Shown: piece by piece, positions 42,984 to 51,975 of the stretch
Numbering within the stretch: the first letter of the stretch is position 1
Layout of the letters: each line of letters opens with the position of its first letter
Assembly (NCBI RefSeq): GCF_014204985.1
Contig: NZ_JACHMP010000001.1
Coordinates: 868,001-932,000, forward strand
Source: Streptosporangium becharense
GTDB lineage: Bacteria; Actinomycetota; Actinomycetes; Streptosporangiales; Streptosporangiaceae
Reading direction: 5' to 3'
DNA: 64,000 nucleotides
Translations under genes and position numbers: made by a program
The notes under the pieces: model-generated
Seen by the model: only the letters and a program-made list of their open reading frames with translations
What the model was told of the DNA's origin: nothing
The model's database searches: none

Positions 42984-44024
42984 TCAGGGCAGCAGCCGGT
43001 AGAAGCGCCAGAAGCCGAAGTCCTCGATCGGCAGGACCTCGATGTCGCGGAACCCGGCCTCGACGGCGTAGCGGCGCAGGGTCGCGGGACGCATCACGGT
43101 GCCGGTGCCGGCCGAGGGCCGGTGGGCCAGGCCGTCGGGGAGGCAGATCAGCAGGCTGAAGCCGTACAGCAGCCGCTCGGTGTCGTCACCCGGGGCCTCG
43201 AAGGTCTCGGCGGCGGCCTCGTCCATGACGACGACCGTCCCACCCGGCCTGATCGCCCGCCGGGCCGCGGCCAGCGTGTCGACCGGCCGGGGCATGTCGT
43301 GGAGGCACTCGAAGGCGAAGACGACGTCGTAGGCGTCCTCCTCGAGCGAGTCGGCGTCGCCGTGGCGGAAGCCCACCCGCACTCCCGCCTCCTTGGCGTT
43401 GCGCTCGGCCAGCTCGATCGAGGGCCGGTCGATGTCCACCCCCTCGACGGACGCCTGCGGGTAGGCCCTGGCCAGCGCCACGGTGGACCAGCCCCCGCCG
43501 CAGCCGACGTCGACGACGCGGGCACCGGGCCGCGCCAGCACGGCGTCGAGGTCGGCGACCCCGGCCAGGGCTCCGGGCAGGGCGTGCTCGTACCAGGGCC
43601 GGTTCATCTCGGCCTGCGACTCGCGCAGGTCCGGGCCGAACGCGGGCCAGGCGACGCCGCCGCCCGTCCGGTACGCCTGCACCAGGGCGGGCATCTGCGT
43701 CGCGGCACCGGTGAGCATGCGGGCCAGCGGCGCGAGGTAGGAGAGGCTGGACTCGTCGGTCAGCACCTCGGCCGCCGCCTCGGGCAGGGCGAAGCGGCCG
43801 TCCTCGCCGACCGTGAGGATGCCGCAGACGGCCTGCTGCTCCAGCCACTCGCGGGCGTAGCGTTCGTGGCCGCCGGCGCGGGCGGTCAGCTCGGCGGCAT
43901 CGGCGGGTCCGTGCCGGGCGAGCGCCCGGTACCAGCCCAGCCGGTCGCCCAGGTGTATCGAGAGCACCTCCAGGGTGCCCAGCGCGGAGCGGAACACACG
44001 GTCCGCGAACTCGTCCGTGGTCAT
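42984..44024 (-). CDS. SAM-dependent methyltransferase
   Basis: A 346-residue protein. An N-terminal winged-helix-like part (about 1-100; REWLEQQAVCGILTV) precedes a class I methyltransferase domain with VVDVGCGGGWSTVALA near residue 168 and the acidic GVDID loop. This layout resembles the O-methyltransferase-like family with a dimerisation domain. The start at 44024 has AAGGAGACC upstream. The substrate is unknown, and no pathway genes are beside it. Confidence 0.85.
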   Translation of the reverse strand: MTTDEFADRVFRSALGTLEVLSIHLGDRLGWYRALARHGPADAAELTARAGGHERYAREWLEQQAVCGILTVGEDGRFALPEAAAEVLTDESSLSYLAPLARMLTGAATQMPALVQAYRTGGGVAWPAFGPDLRESQAEMNRPWYEHALPGALAGVADLDAVLARPGARVVDVGCGGGWSTVALARAYPQASVEGVDIDRPSIELAERNAKEAGVRVGFRHGDADSLEEDAYDVVFAFECLHDMPRPVDTLAAARRAIRPGGTVVVMDEAAAETFEAPGDDTERLLYGFSLLICLPDGLAHRPSAGTGTVMRPATLRRYAVEAGFRDIEVLPIEDFGFWRFYRLLP

Positions 44025-44398
44025 GTGGTCTCCTTCCGAAGCCGGTCGCGCGGGCCGCCGGCGGTCCGGGTGACCTGGGTGAGCGAACATTCCGGCCGGT
44101 CGGAGCGGAACGGCCGGTCGGCACGGAACGGCCGGCCCGTCCGGTCCGGTCCGGGTGATCCGGGTGATCCGGCCGGAGCGGCCGGAGCGGAGCGGACCCG
44201 CGCCGGGGCCGGGCCACGTTGCGGGGGCACGGCCCGGACACCGGTCACGAGGCGGCGGATACGGCCATCTCCCCGGATCCCGGCGGATCGCGACACGATC
44301 CGCGGCAATGCTGTCAATACCCCAGTACCGTGCTGGCGTATGATCAGGTATTCCCAGTCTGATCAAAAACGGCGACGGGGTAATAAGGTTTACGGCCT
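44025..44398. other. Divergent intergenic region, methyltransferase / DUF3152
   Basis: A 374-base region with no credible gene. The left part has GC-rich repeats (AACGGCCGGTCGG-like, 44088-44140). The right part is AT-richer and contains TATGAT at 44339 and a perfect inverted repeat TGATCAG-N11-CTGATCA at 44341-44365, a likely promoter/operator for the DUF3152 gene. Confidence 0.5.
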
Positions 44399-45259
44399 AT
44401 GCTCAGCACCAACAACGGACATGACCGTAAGCCCCTTTTGTGGTTCCTTGCCTTCAGTGTCGCAGCCACCTTCACGGTCGGTCTCGCCACCCTGCTGAGC
44501 GGTGCTCTCGACCCGTCCCCGGGTATGCCGGCATCCCCGCCGGCCGCGCTGCCCGACGTCGCGGTGACGCCCACCCCACCGCCGGTTCCGACGGCGACCC
44601 CGGGGCCGGAGAACCCCGCGGACACGGCCGCCCCCGACCGGCCGCTCCTGATGGCCAACGGACGCCGGCAGCCGCTGAGGGTGAAGGTGCCCCCGGCCGC
44701 CCGGGGCCGTTACGCCGTCGCGCCGGGCGTGGCCCAGCCTCCGCGCAGCCGGAAGAAGGGCAAGGTGATCCGGTACATCGTCGAGGTCGAGCGCGGGCTG
44801 CCGTTCGACGTGGCGGAGTTCGCCGACGAGGTGCACCGCATCCTCAACGACCCCCGCGGGTGGGGGTTCCGCTTCAAGCGGGTCTCCCGCGGCCCGGTGA
44901 AGATCCGGGTCTCGCTGTCGAGCCCCGCGATGACCGACCGGCGCTGCCTGCCCATGCAGACGGTCGGCGTGCTGTCGTGCTGGAACGGCGGGCGCGCGGT
45001 CATCAACGCGATGCGCTGGAACTCGGGTACGGAGGGGTACGGCCGGGACGTGGCCTCCTACCGGGAGTACGTCATCAACCACGAGGTCGGCCACGGGCTC
45101 GGCCATGGGCACGTCTCCTGCCCCGGTCCGGGCAGACGGGCGCCGGTGATGCTGCAGCAGACCAAGTCCCTGTACGGCTGCCGCCCCAACCCCTGGCCCT
45201 TCCCCCGCGCGGGCGCCCCCGCCCGCGACGACACCGCCCGCAGGAACGCCTCCCGGTAG
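44399..45259 (+). CDS. DUF3152 secreted metallopeptidase-like protein
   Basis: A 286-residue membrane-anchored or exported protein. One hydrophobic segment at about 12-35 is followed by a Pro/Ala/Thr-rich linker to about residue 80. The C-terminal domain has NHEVGHGLGHGHVSCPG, an HExxH zinc motif (His228, Glu229, His232) extended by His236/His238, as in zincin metallopeptidases. Cysteines at 183, 194, 241 and 261 may form disulfides outside the cell. The family function is unknown; an extracellular protease role is inference. Confidence 0.82.
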   Translation: MLSTNNGHDRKPLLWFLAFSVAATFTVGLATLLSGALDPSPGMPASPPAALPDVAVTPTPPPVPTATPGPENPADTAAPDRPLLMANGRRQPLRVKVPPAARGRYAVAPGVAQPPRSRKKGKVIRYIVEVERGLPFDVAEFADEVHRILNDPRGWGFRFKRVSRGPVKIRVSLSSPAMTDRRCLPMQTVGVLSCWNGGRAVINAMRWNSGTEGYGRDVASYREYVINHEVGHGLGHGHVSCPGPGRRAPVMLQQTKSLYGCRPNPWPFPRAGAPARDDTARRNASR

Positions 45260-45420
45260 GGCGGTGTGCGTCGAGGGCCTGTGCGTGAAAGGTCTTGCCC
45301 GCGACGCTTCCCGGATCGTCCTCGCCGCCGGACGGGCGGAGAGACCGAACCACCGGGAAGTGGATCAGAGCGCGAACCGTCCCGGGGCGGGCCGGAGCCG
45401 GCCTCCGGGACCGGGGAGGA

Positions 45421-46080
45421 CTACCCCTTCTCACCGCCGGCTCGGGCGGCGAGAACGTCGCGGGCGTCCATGAGGGCGAAGCCGAGCAGGTTGAGGCCCC
45501 GCCAGGTGGCGGCGGAGGCCACCCGCTCGTCGCCGGCGGCCAGGCCGATGCCCCAGATCCGGTCGTAGGGGCTGGCCTCGACGAGGACGCGGTCGCGGGT
45601 GCCGAGCAGGAACTCCCGTAGGTCCGGGTGGGCACCGAACTTGGCGACGTTCCCGCGCACCACGATGTCGTAGCGGTGTTCCCGCCACACGGCCTCGTCG
45701 AAGCCCCGGACCTCCCGGCCCAGCTTCTTGGCCTCGCCGGGATGACCGGCGGCGAGGATCCTGCCCGCGGTCTCGCCGTCGCCGAACAGCCACGCCTTGT
45801 GCGCCATCATGTAGTGCTCGGCCGTGGCGAAGACGTGGCCGTCGGCGGCGAAGCCGGCCTCCCACCACTGGCTGAGGCACCCCGTCCCGGCACCGCCGCC
45901 GCGCGGCGGCCGGTTCCCCCAGAAGAACACGTAGCGCGGCGGCCGGTCCCCCCGCTCGGCGGCCACGGCCTCCTCGACGGAGCGGGGCAGCCGGGCGGCA
46001 CCGGAGCCACCGCCCCGGGCGCCGGCGCCACCGGTTCCGGACACCGCACTGAGAGCGGGCATATCGCTGAGATCGGACAC
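45421..46080 (-). CDS. NADAR-family (YbiA-like) protein
   Basis: A 219-residue protein with the NADAR fold. Typical blocks are FFWGN near the start, ATAEHYMMAHKAWLFGD, KFGAHPDLREFLLGTRDRVLVEASPYDRIWGIG, and GLNLLGFALMDARDVL at the end. NADAR proteins act on ADP-ribose derivatives; some remove ADP-ribose from guanine and pair with DarT toxins, others act in riboflavin-intermediate repair. No DarT partner is adjacent. A GTG at 46080 is chosen because longer frames run into the 34-bp tandem repeat. Confidence 0.82.
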   Translation of the reverse strand: MSDLSDMPALSAVSGTGGAGARGGGSGAARLPRSVEEAVAAERGDRPPRYVFFWGNRPPRGGGAGTGCLSQWWEAGFAADGHVFATAEHYMMAHKAWLFGDGETAGRILAAGHPGEAKKLGREVRGFDEAVWREHRYDIVVRGNVAKFGAHPDLREFLLGTRDRVLVEASPYDRIWGIGLAAGDERVASAATWRGLNLLGFALMDARDVLAARAGGEKG

Positions 46081-46124
46081 GGTCCTACGGTGGCACGACC
46101 CGCCGCCGCCCGGCCACCGGGTTT

Positions 46125-46293
46125 CCGGCCGCCGTGCTTCACCGTCCGGCAGAACCATCCGGCCGCCGTGCTTCACCGTCCGGCAGAACCATCCGGCCGC
46201 CGTGCTTCACCGTCCGGCAAAACCATCCGGCCGCCGTGCTTCACCGTCCGGCAAAACCATCCGGCCGCCGTGCTTCACCGTCCGGCAAAACCA
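46125..46293. repeat. Five tandem 34-bp repeats in a divergent promoter region
   Basis: Head-to-tail units start at 46125, 46159, 46193, 46227 and 46261. The units are nearly identical; the first two have GCAGAACC where the rest have GCAAAACC. Each contains GCCGTGCTTCACCGTCCGGC. The 34-base length is not a multiple of three, so the array is not coding. It lies between the NADAR gene and the epimerase gene. Confidence 0.93.
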
Positions 46294-46338
46294 CGGCGCC
46301 GGGTGGTTCACCGGTCCTCGCCGGGGCAGGCGATAGGC

Positions 46339-47388
46339 ATGCGCGTAGTAGTCGTCGGCGCGACCGGCAATGTGGGCACCAGTGTGGTGTCCGCCCTCGC
46401 GGCCGATCAGAACGTCACATCCATCCTGGGGCTGGCCCGCAGGCTGCCGGACTGGCACCCACCCAAGACCACCTGGCGCACCGCGGACGTCGTCACCGGC
46501 GACCTGGAGCCGTATTTCGCCGGGGCCGACGCGGTCGTCCACCTGGCGTGGCTGTTCCAGCCCACCCGCGACTCGATCACGACCTGGCGGACCAACGTCA
46601 TCGGCAGCAGCCGGGTCTTCGAGGCCGCGGCCCGGGCGGGGGCCGGCGCGCTCGTGCACGCCTCGTCGGTGGGCGCCTACTCCTCCGGGCCCAAGGATCC
46701 CGCGGTCGCCGAGGACTGGCCCACCCACGGGTGGCCGGGTGCCTCCTACGGCCGGGAGAAGGCCTACGTCGAGCGGCTGCTCGACGTGTTCGAGCGCGAC
46801 CACCCCGGCGTCAGGGTGGTGCGGATGCGGCCGGGCTTCATCTTCAAGCGGGAGGCGGCGAGCGAGCAGCGGCGGTTGTTCGGCGGGCCGTTCCTCCCGC
46901 AGCGGCTCATGCGGCCGGGCCTCATCCCCTTCGTCCCCGACACGCCGGGGTTGACGTTCCAGGCGGTGCACAGCGCGGACGCGGCCGAGGCGTACCGCCT
47001 GGCGGTCACCCGGCCGGTGTCGGGGGCCTTCAACATCGCCGCGGATCCCGTGATCACGCCTGCCGTGCTGGCCGACCTGCTCGGTGCCCGGCTGCTGCCC
47101 GTCTCGGCGTGGACGCTCAGGAGCACCGTCGCCGCCGCCTGGCGCATGCGGCTGGTCCCGGCCTCGCCCTACCTGGTCGATCTGGTGCTCAGGATGCCGG
47201 TGATGGACACCGGCCGTGCCCGCGCCGAGCTGGGCTGGGAGCCGCGCCACACGGCGGTCGAGGCGATGCGGGAGCTGTTCGAGGGTCTGCGCAACGTGGA
47301 CGGCATGGACACCCCGCCGCTCGCACCCCGTACCGGCGGGCCCGGCCGCCTCGGTGAACTGGTCACCGGCGTCGGGAAGCGGCCGTAG
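46339..47388 (+). CDS. NAD-dependent epimerase/dehydratase family protein
   Basis: A 349-residue extended SDR. It begins MRVVVVGATGNVGTSVV (TGNxG cofactor motif). ASYGREKAYVERLL carries the YxxxK catalytic pair near residue 138, preceded by HASSVGAYSSG. The C-terminal half differs from true nucleotide-sugar epimerases, so the substrate may be another sugar or a carbonyl compound. Its start lies 45 bases after the 34-bp repeat array. Confidence 0.85.
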   Translation: MRVVVVGATGNVGTSVVSALAADQNVTSILGLARRLPDWHPPKTTWRTADVVTGDLEPYFAGADAVVHLAWLFQPTRDSITTWRTNVIGSSRVFEAAARAGAGALVHASSVGAYSSGPKDPAVAEDWPTHGWPGASYGREKAYVERLLDVFERDHPGVRVVRMRPGFIFKREAASEQRRLFGGPFLPQRLMRPGLIPFVPDTPGLTFQAVHSADAAEAYRLAVTRPVSGAFNIAADPVITPAVLADLLGARLLPVSAWTLRSTVAAAWRMRLVPASPYLVDLVLRMPVMDTGRARAELGWEPRHTAVEAMRELFEGLRNVDGMDTPPLAPRTGGPGRLGELVTGVGKRP

Positions 47389-47494
47389 CGGAGGCGGAGA
47401 CACCCGCGGAGGCGTCGGCCGCGGCCGGCGCCTCCGTCGCGCGGATCACCGGAATCAGTCGAACCCCGTCGAACTCGCCAGGGAGGGCACGAGC

Positions 47495-48418
47495 ATGGGC
47501 AGAATCCTCGTGGGCACGGCCTCGTGGACGGACCGGTCGCTGCTGGAGTCGGGCTGGTACCCACCTCAGGCGTCCACCCCGGCGGCGCGACTGGCCTTCT
47601 ACGCGTCGCGGTTCCCGCTGGTCGAGGTGGACGCCACCTACTACCATCCGCCCGCGCGGCGCACGGCGGAGGCGTGGCGCGACCGCACCCCGCCCGGTTT
47701 CACCTTCGACGTCAAGGCGTTCTCACTGCTGACCGGGCATCCGACCCGGCCCGAAGCCCTCTACAAGGACCTGCGGGAGCGGCTCGGCGCCCCGCCGAAG
47801 CGCAGTCTCTATCCCAAGGACGTGCCCGGGGAGATCCTCGACGAGGTGTGGGACCGGTTCGTCGACGCGCTCGTGCCGCTGCACGAGGCGGGGAAGCTGG
47901 GGGCGGTCCTGCTGCAGTTCCCGCCGTGGTTCCCGTCCGGGGCGGGCAACCGGCGCCGCATCGTGGAGTGCGCCCGGCGCTGCCGGCCGATGCGGGTCAG
48001 TGTGGAGTTCCGCAACCACACCTGGATGAACGAGCAGAACCGTGAGGCGACGCTGGCCTTCCTCGCCGAGCACGACCTGGCCTACGTGTGCGTCGACATG
48101 CCGCAGGGGCATCCGTCGTCGGTCCCCCCGGTGCCGGTGGCGACCTCCGACCTCGCCGTGGTGCGTCTGCACGGGCACTCCGACCGGTGGACCAGCAAGA
48201 AGATCGAGGAGCGCTTCGGCTACCTCTACCGGGAGGACGAACTGCGGGAGTGGGCGGCCAGGACAGCCGGGCTCGCCGAGCACGCCGAGGTCACCCACGT
48301 GCTGTTCAACAACTGCTGCGCGGACAACTCCCAGCGGAACGCGGCGCGGCTGCGCGTCCTTCTCGACGAGGCGGGCGACCTCGTCGAGGTCGGCAAGGGC
48401 GTCGGGGCGGTCACCTGA
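47495..48418 (+). CDS. DUF72 family protein
   Basis: A 307-residue TIM-barrel protein. It begins ILVGTASWTDRSL, with EVDATYYHPPARRTAEAWRDRTP and VEFRNHTWMNEQN, the conserved parts of DUF72 (YecE-like). The biochemical role of the family is not established. GGGAGGG lies before the ATG. Its last 8 bases overlap the convergent whiB gene. Confidence 0.88.
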   Translation: MGRILVGTASWTDRSLLESGWYPPQASTPAARLAFYASRFPLVEVDATYYHPPARRTAEAWRDRTPPGFTFDVKAFSLLTGHPTRPEALYKDLRERLGAPPKRSLYPKDVPGEILDEVWDRFVDALVPLHEAGKLGAVLLQFPPWFPSGAGNRRRIVECARRCRPMRVSVEFRNHTWMNEQNREATLAFLAEHDLAYVCVDMPQGHPSSVPPVPVATSDLAVVRLHGHSDRWTSKKIEERFGYLYREDELREWAARTAGLAEHAEVTHVLFNNCCADNSQRNAARLRVLLDEAGDLVEVGKGVGAVT

Positions 48419-48683
48419 CCCGGCGGCGCTGCCGCGCCAGGGCCGCTCTGCGCTCGTCGGGGGTGGTGCCTCCCCAGACGCCGTACACCTGCTGGGTGCT
48501 CAGCGCGTACTCCAGGCAGCGTCCGACGACCGGGCACCGGCGGCAGACCGCCTTGGCCCGCTCGTACTGCTCCCGGCCGGGCCCTTCGGAGGATACGGGG
48601 AAGAAGAGCTCCGGGTCCTCCGTGAGACAGGAGGAGCGGCGGGACCAGTGGATGATCGGTATGACGTTGTTCTGAGCAGACAT
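48411..48683 (-). CDS. WhiB-family iron-sulfur regulator
   Basis: A 90-residue WhiB-like protein. Four cysteines bind the iron-sulfur cluster: Cys19, Cys47, Cys50 and Cys56 (CRRC then GRC). GVWGG at 68-72 is the turn that contacts the sigma factor, and RRAALARQRRRVR is the basic DNA-binding tail. WhiB proteins occur only in actinobacteria and work with the primary sigma factor in redox and developmental control. The ATG at 48683 gives the usual length. Confidence 0.93.
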   Translation of the reverse strand: MSAQNNVIPIIHWSRRSSCLTEDPELFFPVSSEGPGREQYERAKAVCRRCPVVGRCLEYALSTQQVYGVWGGTTPDERRAALARQRRRVR

Positions 48684-48846
48684 GGCGATCCAATGGGAAT
48701 GGAGGCGGCTGGACACGTGCGGATCGGCTTGTGGGTCGCGTGCCCGCTGCAATGTCATTCATACCTTTTAGGCGGAAAAATCGGGCGGCCTTGACCCTGG
48801 GTTTCTGACCAGGCGGAACCTGTGCCGTGAACGGGTCCGCCGGCCG

Positions 48847-49392
48847 TCAGCCACCGGGCAGGCACCGCTCCGCGGTGGTGATCTCCGCCCCCATGTTCCG
48901 CTCCATCATCCGCAGCGCCGCCTCCCCCAGGTCGTCGTGGATGTGGGCGACGCAGTCGCGCGGTATCCGGATCGCGAAGTGGCGGACGTAGGCGTCCAGC
49001 GCGCTGTACAGCACGCACTGCTCGGTCACCTGGCCGGTCAGCACCACCGTCTCGATCTCCCGGCGGTGCAGCAGGTACTCCAGCGAGGTGCCGAAGAAGG
49101 CGCTGTGCCGCACCTTCGTCAGGAAGGCGCAACCGGGCGGCGGCAGCAGGGGATTCACCAGGTCGGGGCGTCTCCCCTTGCGCGCGAGCGCCTCGATGTC
49201 GTCCCGGGTGGCCGAGAAGTCGCCGTGGTTGTCGTTGACGAAGACCAGCTCGACGTCCTCGCGTTCGTGTGCCCGCCCGATCAGACCGCCCAGCGGATCC
49301 ACGATCTTCGCGACGTTGCGCTCCAGGAGGTCGGCGTCCTCGTGGTCGTACGGGTTCAGCATGTCGATGACGATCACCGCGGTCTTCCCCAT
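48847..49392 (-). CDS. Isochorismatase-like cysteine hydrolase
   Basis: A 181-residue enzyme with the expected triad: Asp10 (VIVIDMLNPY), Lys93 (FLTKVRHSAF) and Cys126 (GQVTEQCVLYSA). The cis-peptide GQVTEQC is typical of nicotinamidase/isochorismatase relatives. Many are amidases of unknown substrate. It lies downstream of the catalase gene on the same strand, but a strong hairpin separates them. Confidence 0.85.
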   Translation of the reverse strand: MGKTAVIVIDMLNPYDHEDADLLERNVAKIVDPLGGLIGRAHEREDVELVFVNDNHGDFSATRDDIEALARKGRRPDLVNPLLPPPGCAFLTKVRHSAFFGTSLEYLLHRREIETVVLTGQVTEQCVLYSALDAYVRHFAIRIPRDCVAHIHDDLGEAALRMMERNMGAEITTAERCLPGG

Positions 49393-49408
49393 GTTCTTTC
49401 CCTTCCCT

Positions 49409-49471
49409 CTTCCCCACGCGACGCCGGGGCTTCCCCACGCGACGCCGGGGCTTCCCCACGCGACGCCGGGG
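49409..49471. repeat. Three tandem 21-bp repeats
   Basis: Three exact copies of a 21-base unit (CTTCCCCACGCGACGCCGGGG) just upstream of the isochorismatase-like gene. The third copy forms the left arm of the adjoining terminator stem. Confidence 0.9.
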
Positions 49472-49495
49472 CGGCTCCGCGAGCCGCCCCGGCGT
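49463..49495 (-). terminator. Terminator of the catalase gene
   Basis: A perfect 15-bp stem (arms 49463-49477 and 49481-49495) with a 3-base loop, 23 bases beyond the catalase stop on the minus strand. Confidence 0.75.
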
Positions 49496-49517
49496 GGGGA
49501 GACGTCATCGGGGGGCG

Positions 49518-51176
49518 TTACCGGCCGCCCTCCGCGCGCTCGTTGGGAACGCAGTGGGTCATCTTCAGCCCGGCCACGTCGCGCGGGCCGTTCTTGCCCA
49601 GCTTCGACAGCCGTTCCCGGTCCTCGTCGGTCAGGTCCTGGCTGGCCAGCGGCTCCAGGTGGGCCACGTCCTCGGGACCGATCCCGAGACCCTCGCCGAC
49701 GCGCAGGCCGAGCTCGTCCTCGACCAACAGGAAGTGCCAGACCATGCGCTCCTGGATGGGACGGTCGCACCCGGACAGCAGGGTGACGAAGTTGTGCACC
49801 AGGTCGTCCCGCTCCCACTGCTCCATCAGCAGGTAGCGCTGACCGGCCTGCTTGTAGTCGTTGGTCCGGGGGATGCGCTTGCGGGTCAGCCGCCCGGAGA
49901 CGACCGGGCCCTGCTCGTCGTGGGTCGGGTACTGCCCCTCGCGGAGCCCGCCGGTGATGGACGGCTCGTAGTTGACGTGCGGGTTCTCCCCCGCCCAGTC
50001 GACGTGGTAGGTCATCAGGCCGTCGCGCTGGTTGGTGCGCACCTGGGCGTTCTTCGCCTGGTTGACCGGGAGCTGCAGGTAGTTGGGACCCACCCGGTAG
50101 CGCTGGGTGTCGCTGTAGGAGAACGTCCGGCCCACGAGCATCTTGTCGTCGGAGAAGTCGAGGCCGTCGACCAGGACGCCGGTGCCGAAGGAGATCTGCT
50201 CGTTCTCGGCGAAGTTGTTGGCGACGTTGCGGTCCAGCACCATCCGGCCGACCGGCAGGGCCGGGAACTCGTTCTCCGGCCACACCTTGGTGTCGTCGAG
50301 CGGGTCGAAGTCCAGCTCCGGGTGCTCGTCGTCACTCATGATCTGCACCAGCAGCTCCCACTCGGGGTGGTCGCCGCGCTCGATCGCCTCGTGCAGGTCC
50401 TTGGTGGCGTGCCCGAGCTCGTGCGCCTGCACGGCCGCCGCGTCCTCGGCGGTCATGCTCCGCACGCCCTGCTTGGGCATCCAGTGGTACTTGACCAGGT
50501 GCGTCTCCCCCCGGTCGTTCACCCACTTGTAGGTGTTGACCCCGAAGCCCTGCATGTGCCGGTAGTCGGCGGGGATGCCGCGCGGGCTGAAGAGGTTCAC
50601 CAGCATGTGCATGGCCTCCGGCGTCTGCGACATGAAGTCGAAGATCCGGTTGGGCTCCTGCCGGAAGGTCACCGGGTCCGGCTTGAGGGCGTGGATGACG
50701 TCGGGGAACTTGATGGCGTCCCGGATGAAGAAGACGGCCAGGTTGTTGCCGACCAGGTCCCAGTTGCCGTCCTCGGTGTAGAACTTCACCGCGAACCCTC
50801 GGGGGTCGCGCGCGGCCTCGGAGGAGTCCCTGCCGCCGATGACGGTGGAGAAGCGGAGGGCGACGTCGGTGCGCTTGCCGGCCTCCTGGAAGAGCTTGGC
50901 CCGGGTGTAGCGGCTGATCGGCTCGTCGCCGAGCTTGCCGTACGCCTCGAAGAAGCCGTAGGCGGTGACGCCGCGGGCGTGGACCACCCGCTCGGGGATG
51001 CGCTCGCGGTCGAAGTGGCTGATCTTCTCGAGGAACTGGTAGTTCTCCAGCGTGGCCGGGCCCCGGGCGCCCACCGTGCGCTGGTTCTGGTTGTCGTAGA
51101 CCGGGTGCCCCTGCCGGTTGGTCAGCACCGGGCGGTCATCGCCCGGCCGGGGCCCCATGCTCGACACGTCCGTCAT
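49518..51176 (-). CDS. Monofunctional heme catalase
   Basis: A 552-residue catalase. The distal His lies in [13 protein letters not shown], the distal Asn in [12 protein letters not shown], and the heme-ligand Tyr in [14 protein letters not shown]. It degrades hydrogen peroxide. The length fits mid-size clade catalases, not the large 750-residue type. The ATG at 51176 follows GGAAGGAA. Upstream lies a perfect 10-bp hairpin (51210-51235) in the leader. No catalase regulator is adjacent. Confidence 0.94.
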   Translation of the reverse strand: MTDVSSMGPRPGDDRPVLTNRQGHPVYDNQNQRTVGARGPATLENYQFLEKISHFDRERIPERVVHARGVTAYGFFEAYGKLGDEPISRYTRAKLFQEAGKRTDVALRFSTVIGGRDSSEAARDPRGFAVKFYTEDGNWDLVGNNLAVFFIRDAIKFPDVIHALKPDPVTFRQEPNRIFDFMSQTPEAMHMLVNLFSPRGIPADYRHMQGFGVNTYKWVNDRGETHLVKYHWMPKQGVRSMTAEDAAAVQAHELGHATKDLHEAIERGDHPEWELLVQIMSDDEHPELDFDPLDDTKVWPENEFPALPVGRMVLDRNVANNFAENEQISFGTGVLVDGLDFSDDKMLVGRTFSYSDTQRYRVGPNYLQLPVNQAKNAQVRTNQRDGLMTYHVDWAGENPHVNYEPSITGGLREGQYPTHDEQGPVVSGRLTRKRIPRTNDYKQAGQRYLLMEQWERDDLVHNFVTLLSGCDRPIQERMVWHFLLVEDELGLRVGEGLGIGPEDVAHLEPLASQDLTDEDRERLSKLGKNGPRDVAGLKMTHCVPNERAEGGR

Positions 51177-51209
51177 GATGACGTTCCTTCCCTGCGGCGG
51201 TCGCTTCCG

Positions 51210-51235
51210 GTGTGCCGGGTTTCTTCCCGGCACAC
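51210..51235. promoter_or_regulatory. Hairpin in the catalase leader
   Basis: GTGTGCCGGG and CCCGGCACAC form a perfect 10-bp inverted repeat around a 6-base loop, 34 bases before the catalase start. With no T-run it is not an obvious terminator, so a regulatory or stabilising structure is likelier. The rest of the 51177-51479 gap holds an AT-rich promoter-like patch near 51250-51300 and no gene. Confidence 0.55.
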
Positions 51236-51479
51236 GAGCCTCCTTTTCCGACAAAGACCGCCTTATAGCGAATTCAGCGAAGAATCTCCATAAAAAGGGG
51301 TGGAATCTGAGCGCGCGCTGTTCTCCGCTCCGCCTCGCCGGACGGACGGGCCTGCCCCGGGCGGGGGCACCCCGGGAACACCGGAGCGCCGGGAGCGCCG
51401 GGTCCGCGTACACCCGGCGGGCGGGCGGCTCCGGAAGCCGCCGCGCCGGGCGTCCGGCGGGCCGGCCCGGGGCGGGCGG

Positions 51480-51881
51480 TCAGCGGGCCTTCGCCGTCGC
51501 CCTGCGGTTGGCCTTCTTGATCGCGTCGACCAGCTGCTGCTTGGTCATCGTGGAACGCCCGGGGACGTCCAGGCGCCTGGCCACGTCGTACAGGTGCTGC
51601 TTGGAGGCGTTGGCGTCCACCCCCTCGGCGGTTTCGGCCCCGCCCCGCCGCCCCGGCCCGCCCTGGGCCGCGCGGGCGTCGGACGGGCCCTTGCGGCCCT
51701 TGGGCTCCCAGTGGTCGCCGACCTTCTCGAAGGAGTGCTTCAACGCGGCGAACGCGGTGCGGTGCGCGCGCTCACCCTCCCCGTAGGTCTCCACCGCGGA
51801 GTCGTGGGCCTTGATCCAGGTCTCCTGGGCCTTCTTCGGCGAGCGCCGCAGGGTGGACGGCAGCTCTTCGCGTGCCGGCAT
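51480..51881 (-). CDS. ChaB-domain protein with Rho-N/SAP-like end
   Basis: A 133-residue protein. The ChaB domain begins LPSTLRRSPKKAQETWIKAHDSA. The second part, KQHLYDVARRLDVPGRSTMTKQQLVDAIKKANRR, resembles Rho-N/SAP-type nucleic-acid-binding helices. The start at 51881 has GAGGAGAGG upstream. In E. coli ChaB is named for a cation-transport locus, but the actinobacterial role is unclear. Nucleic-acid binding is inferred from the basic C-terminus. Confidence 0.82.
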   Translation of the reverse strand: MPAREELPSTLRRSPKKAQETWIKAHDSAVETYGEGERAHRTAFAALKHSFEKVGDHWEPKGRKGPSDARAAQGGPGRRGGAETAEGVDANASKQHLYDVARRLDVPGRSTMTKQQLVDAIKKANRRATAKAR

Positions 51882-51975
51882 GTCGTGATCACCTCTCCTC
51901 ACGTGTCGGAACCTCTCCCGGGGCCATGCCCGCCCGATCACCGATCATGCCGGGCACCGGCCCGGCGGGCGGTGG

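Noticed and set aside
46125-46293. CRISPR array
   Set aside because: The units are directly adjacent with no unique spacers and no cas genes are near, so it is a plain tandem repeat.
46207-47403. A 398-residue minus-strand frame opposite the epimerase
   Set aside because: It is a shadow frame running into the tandem repeat; the plus-strand epimerase has clear motifs.
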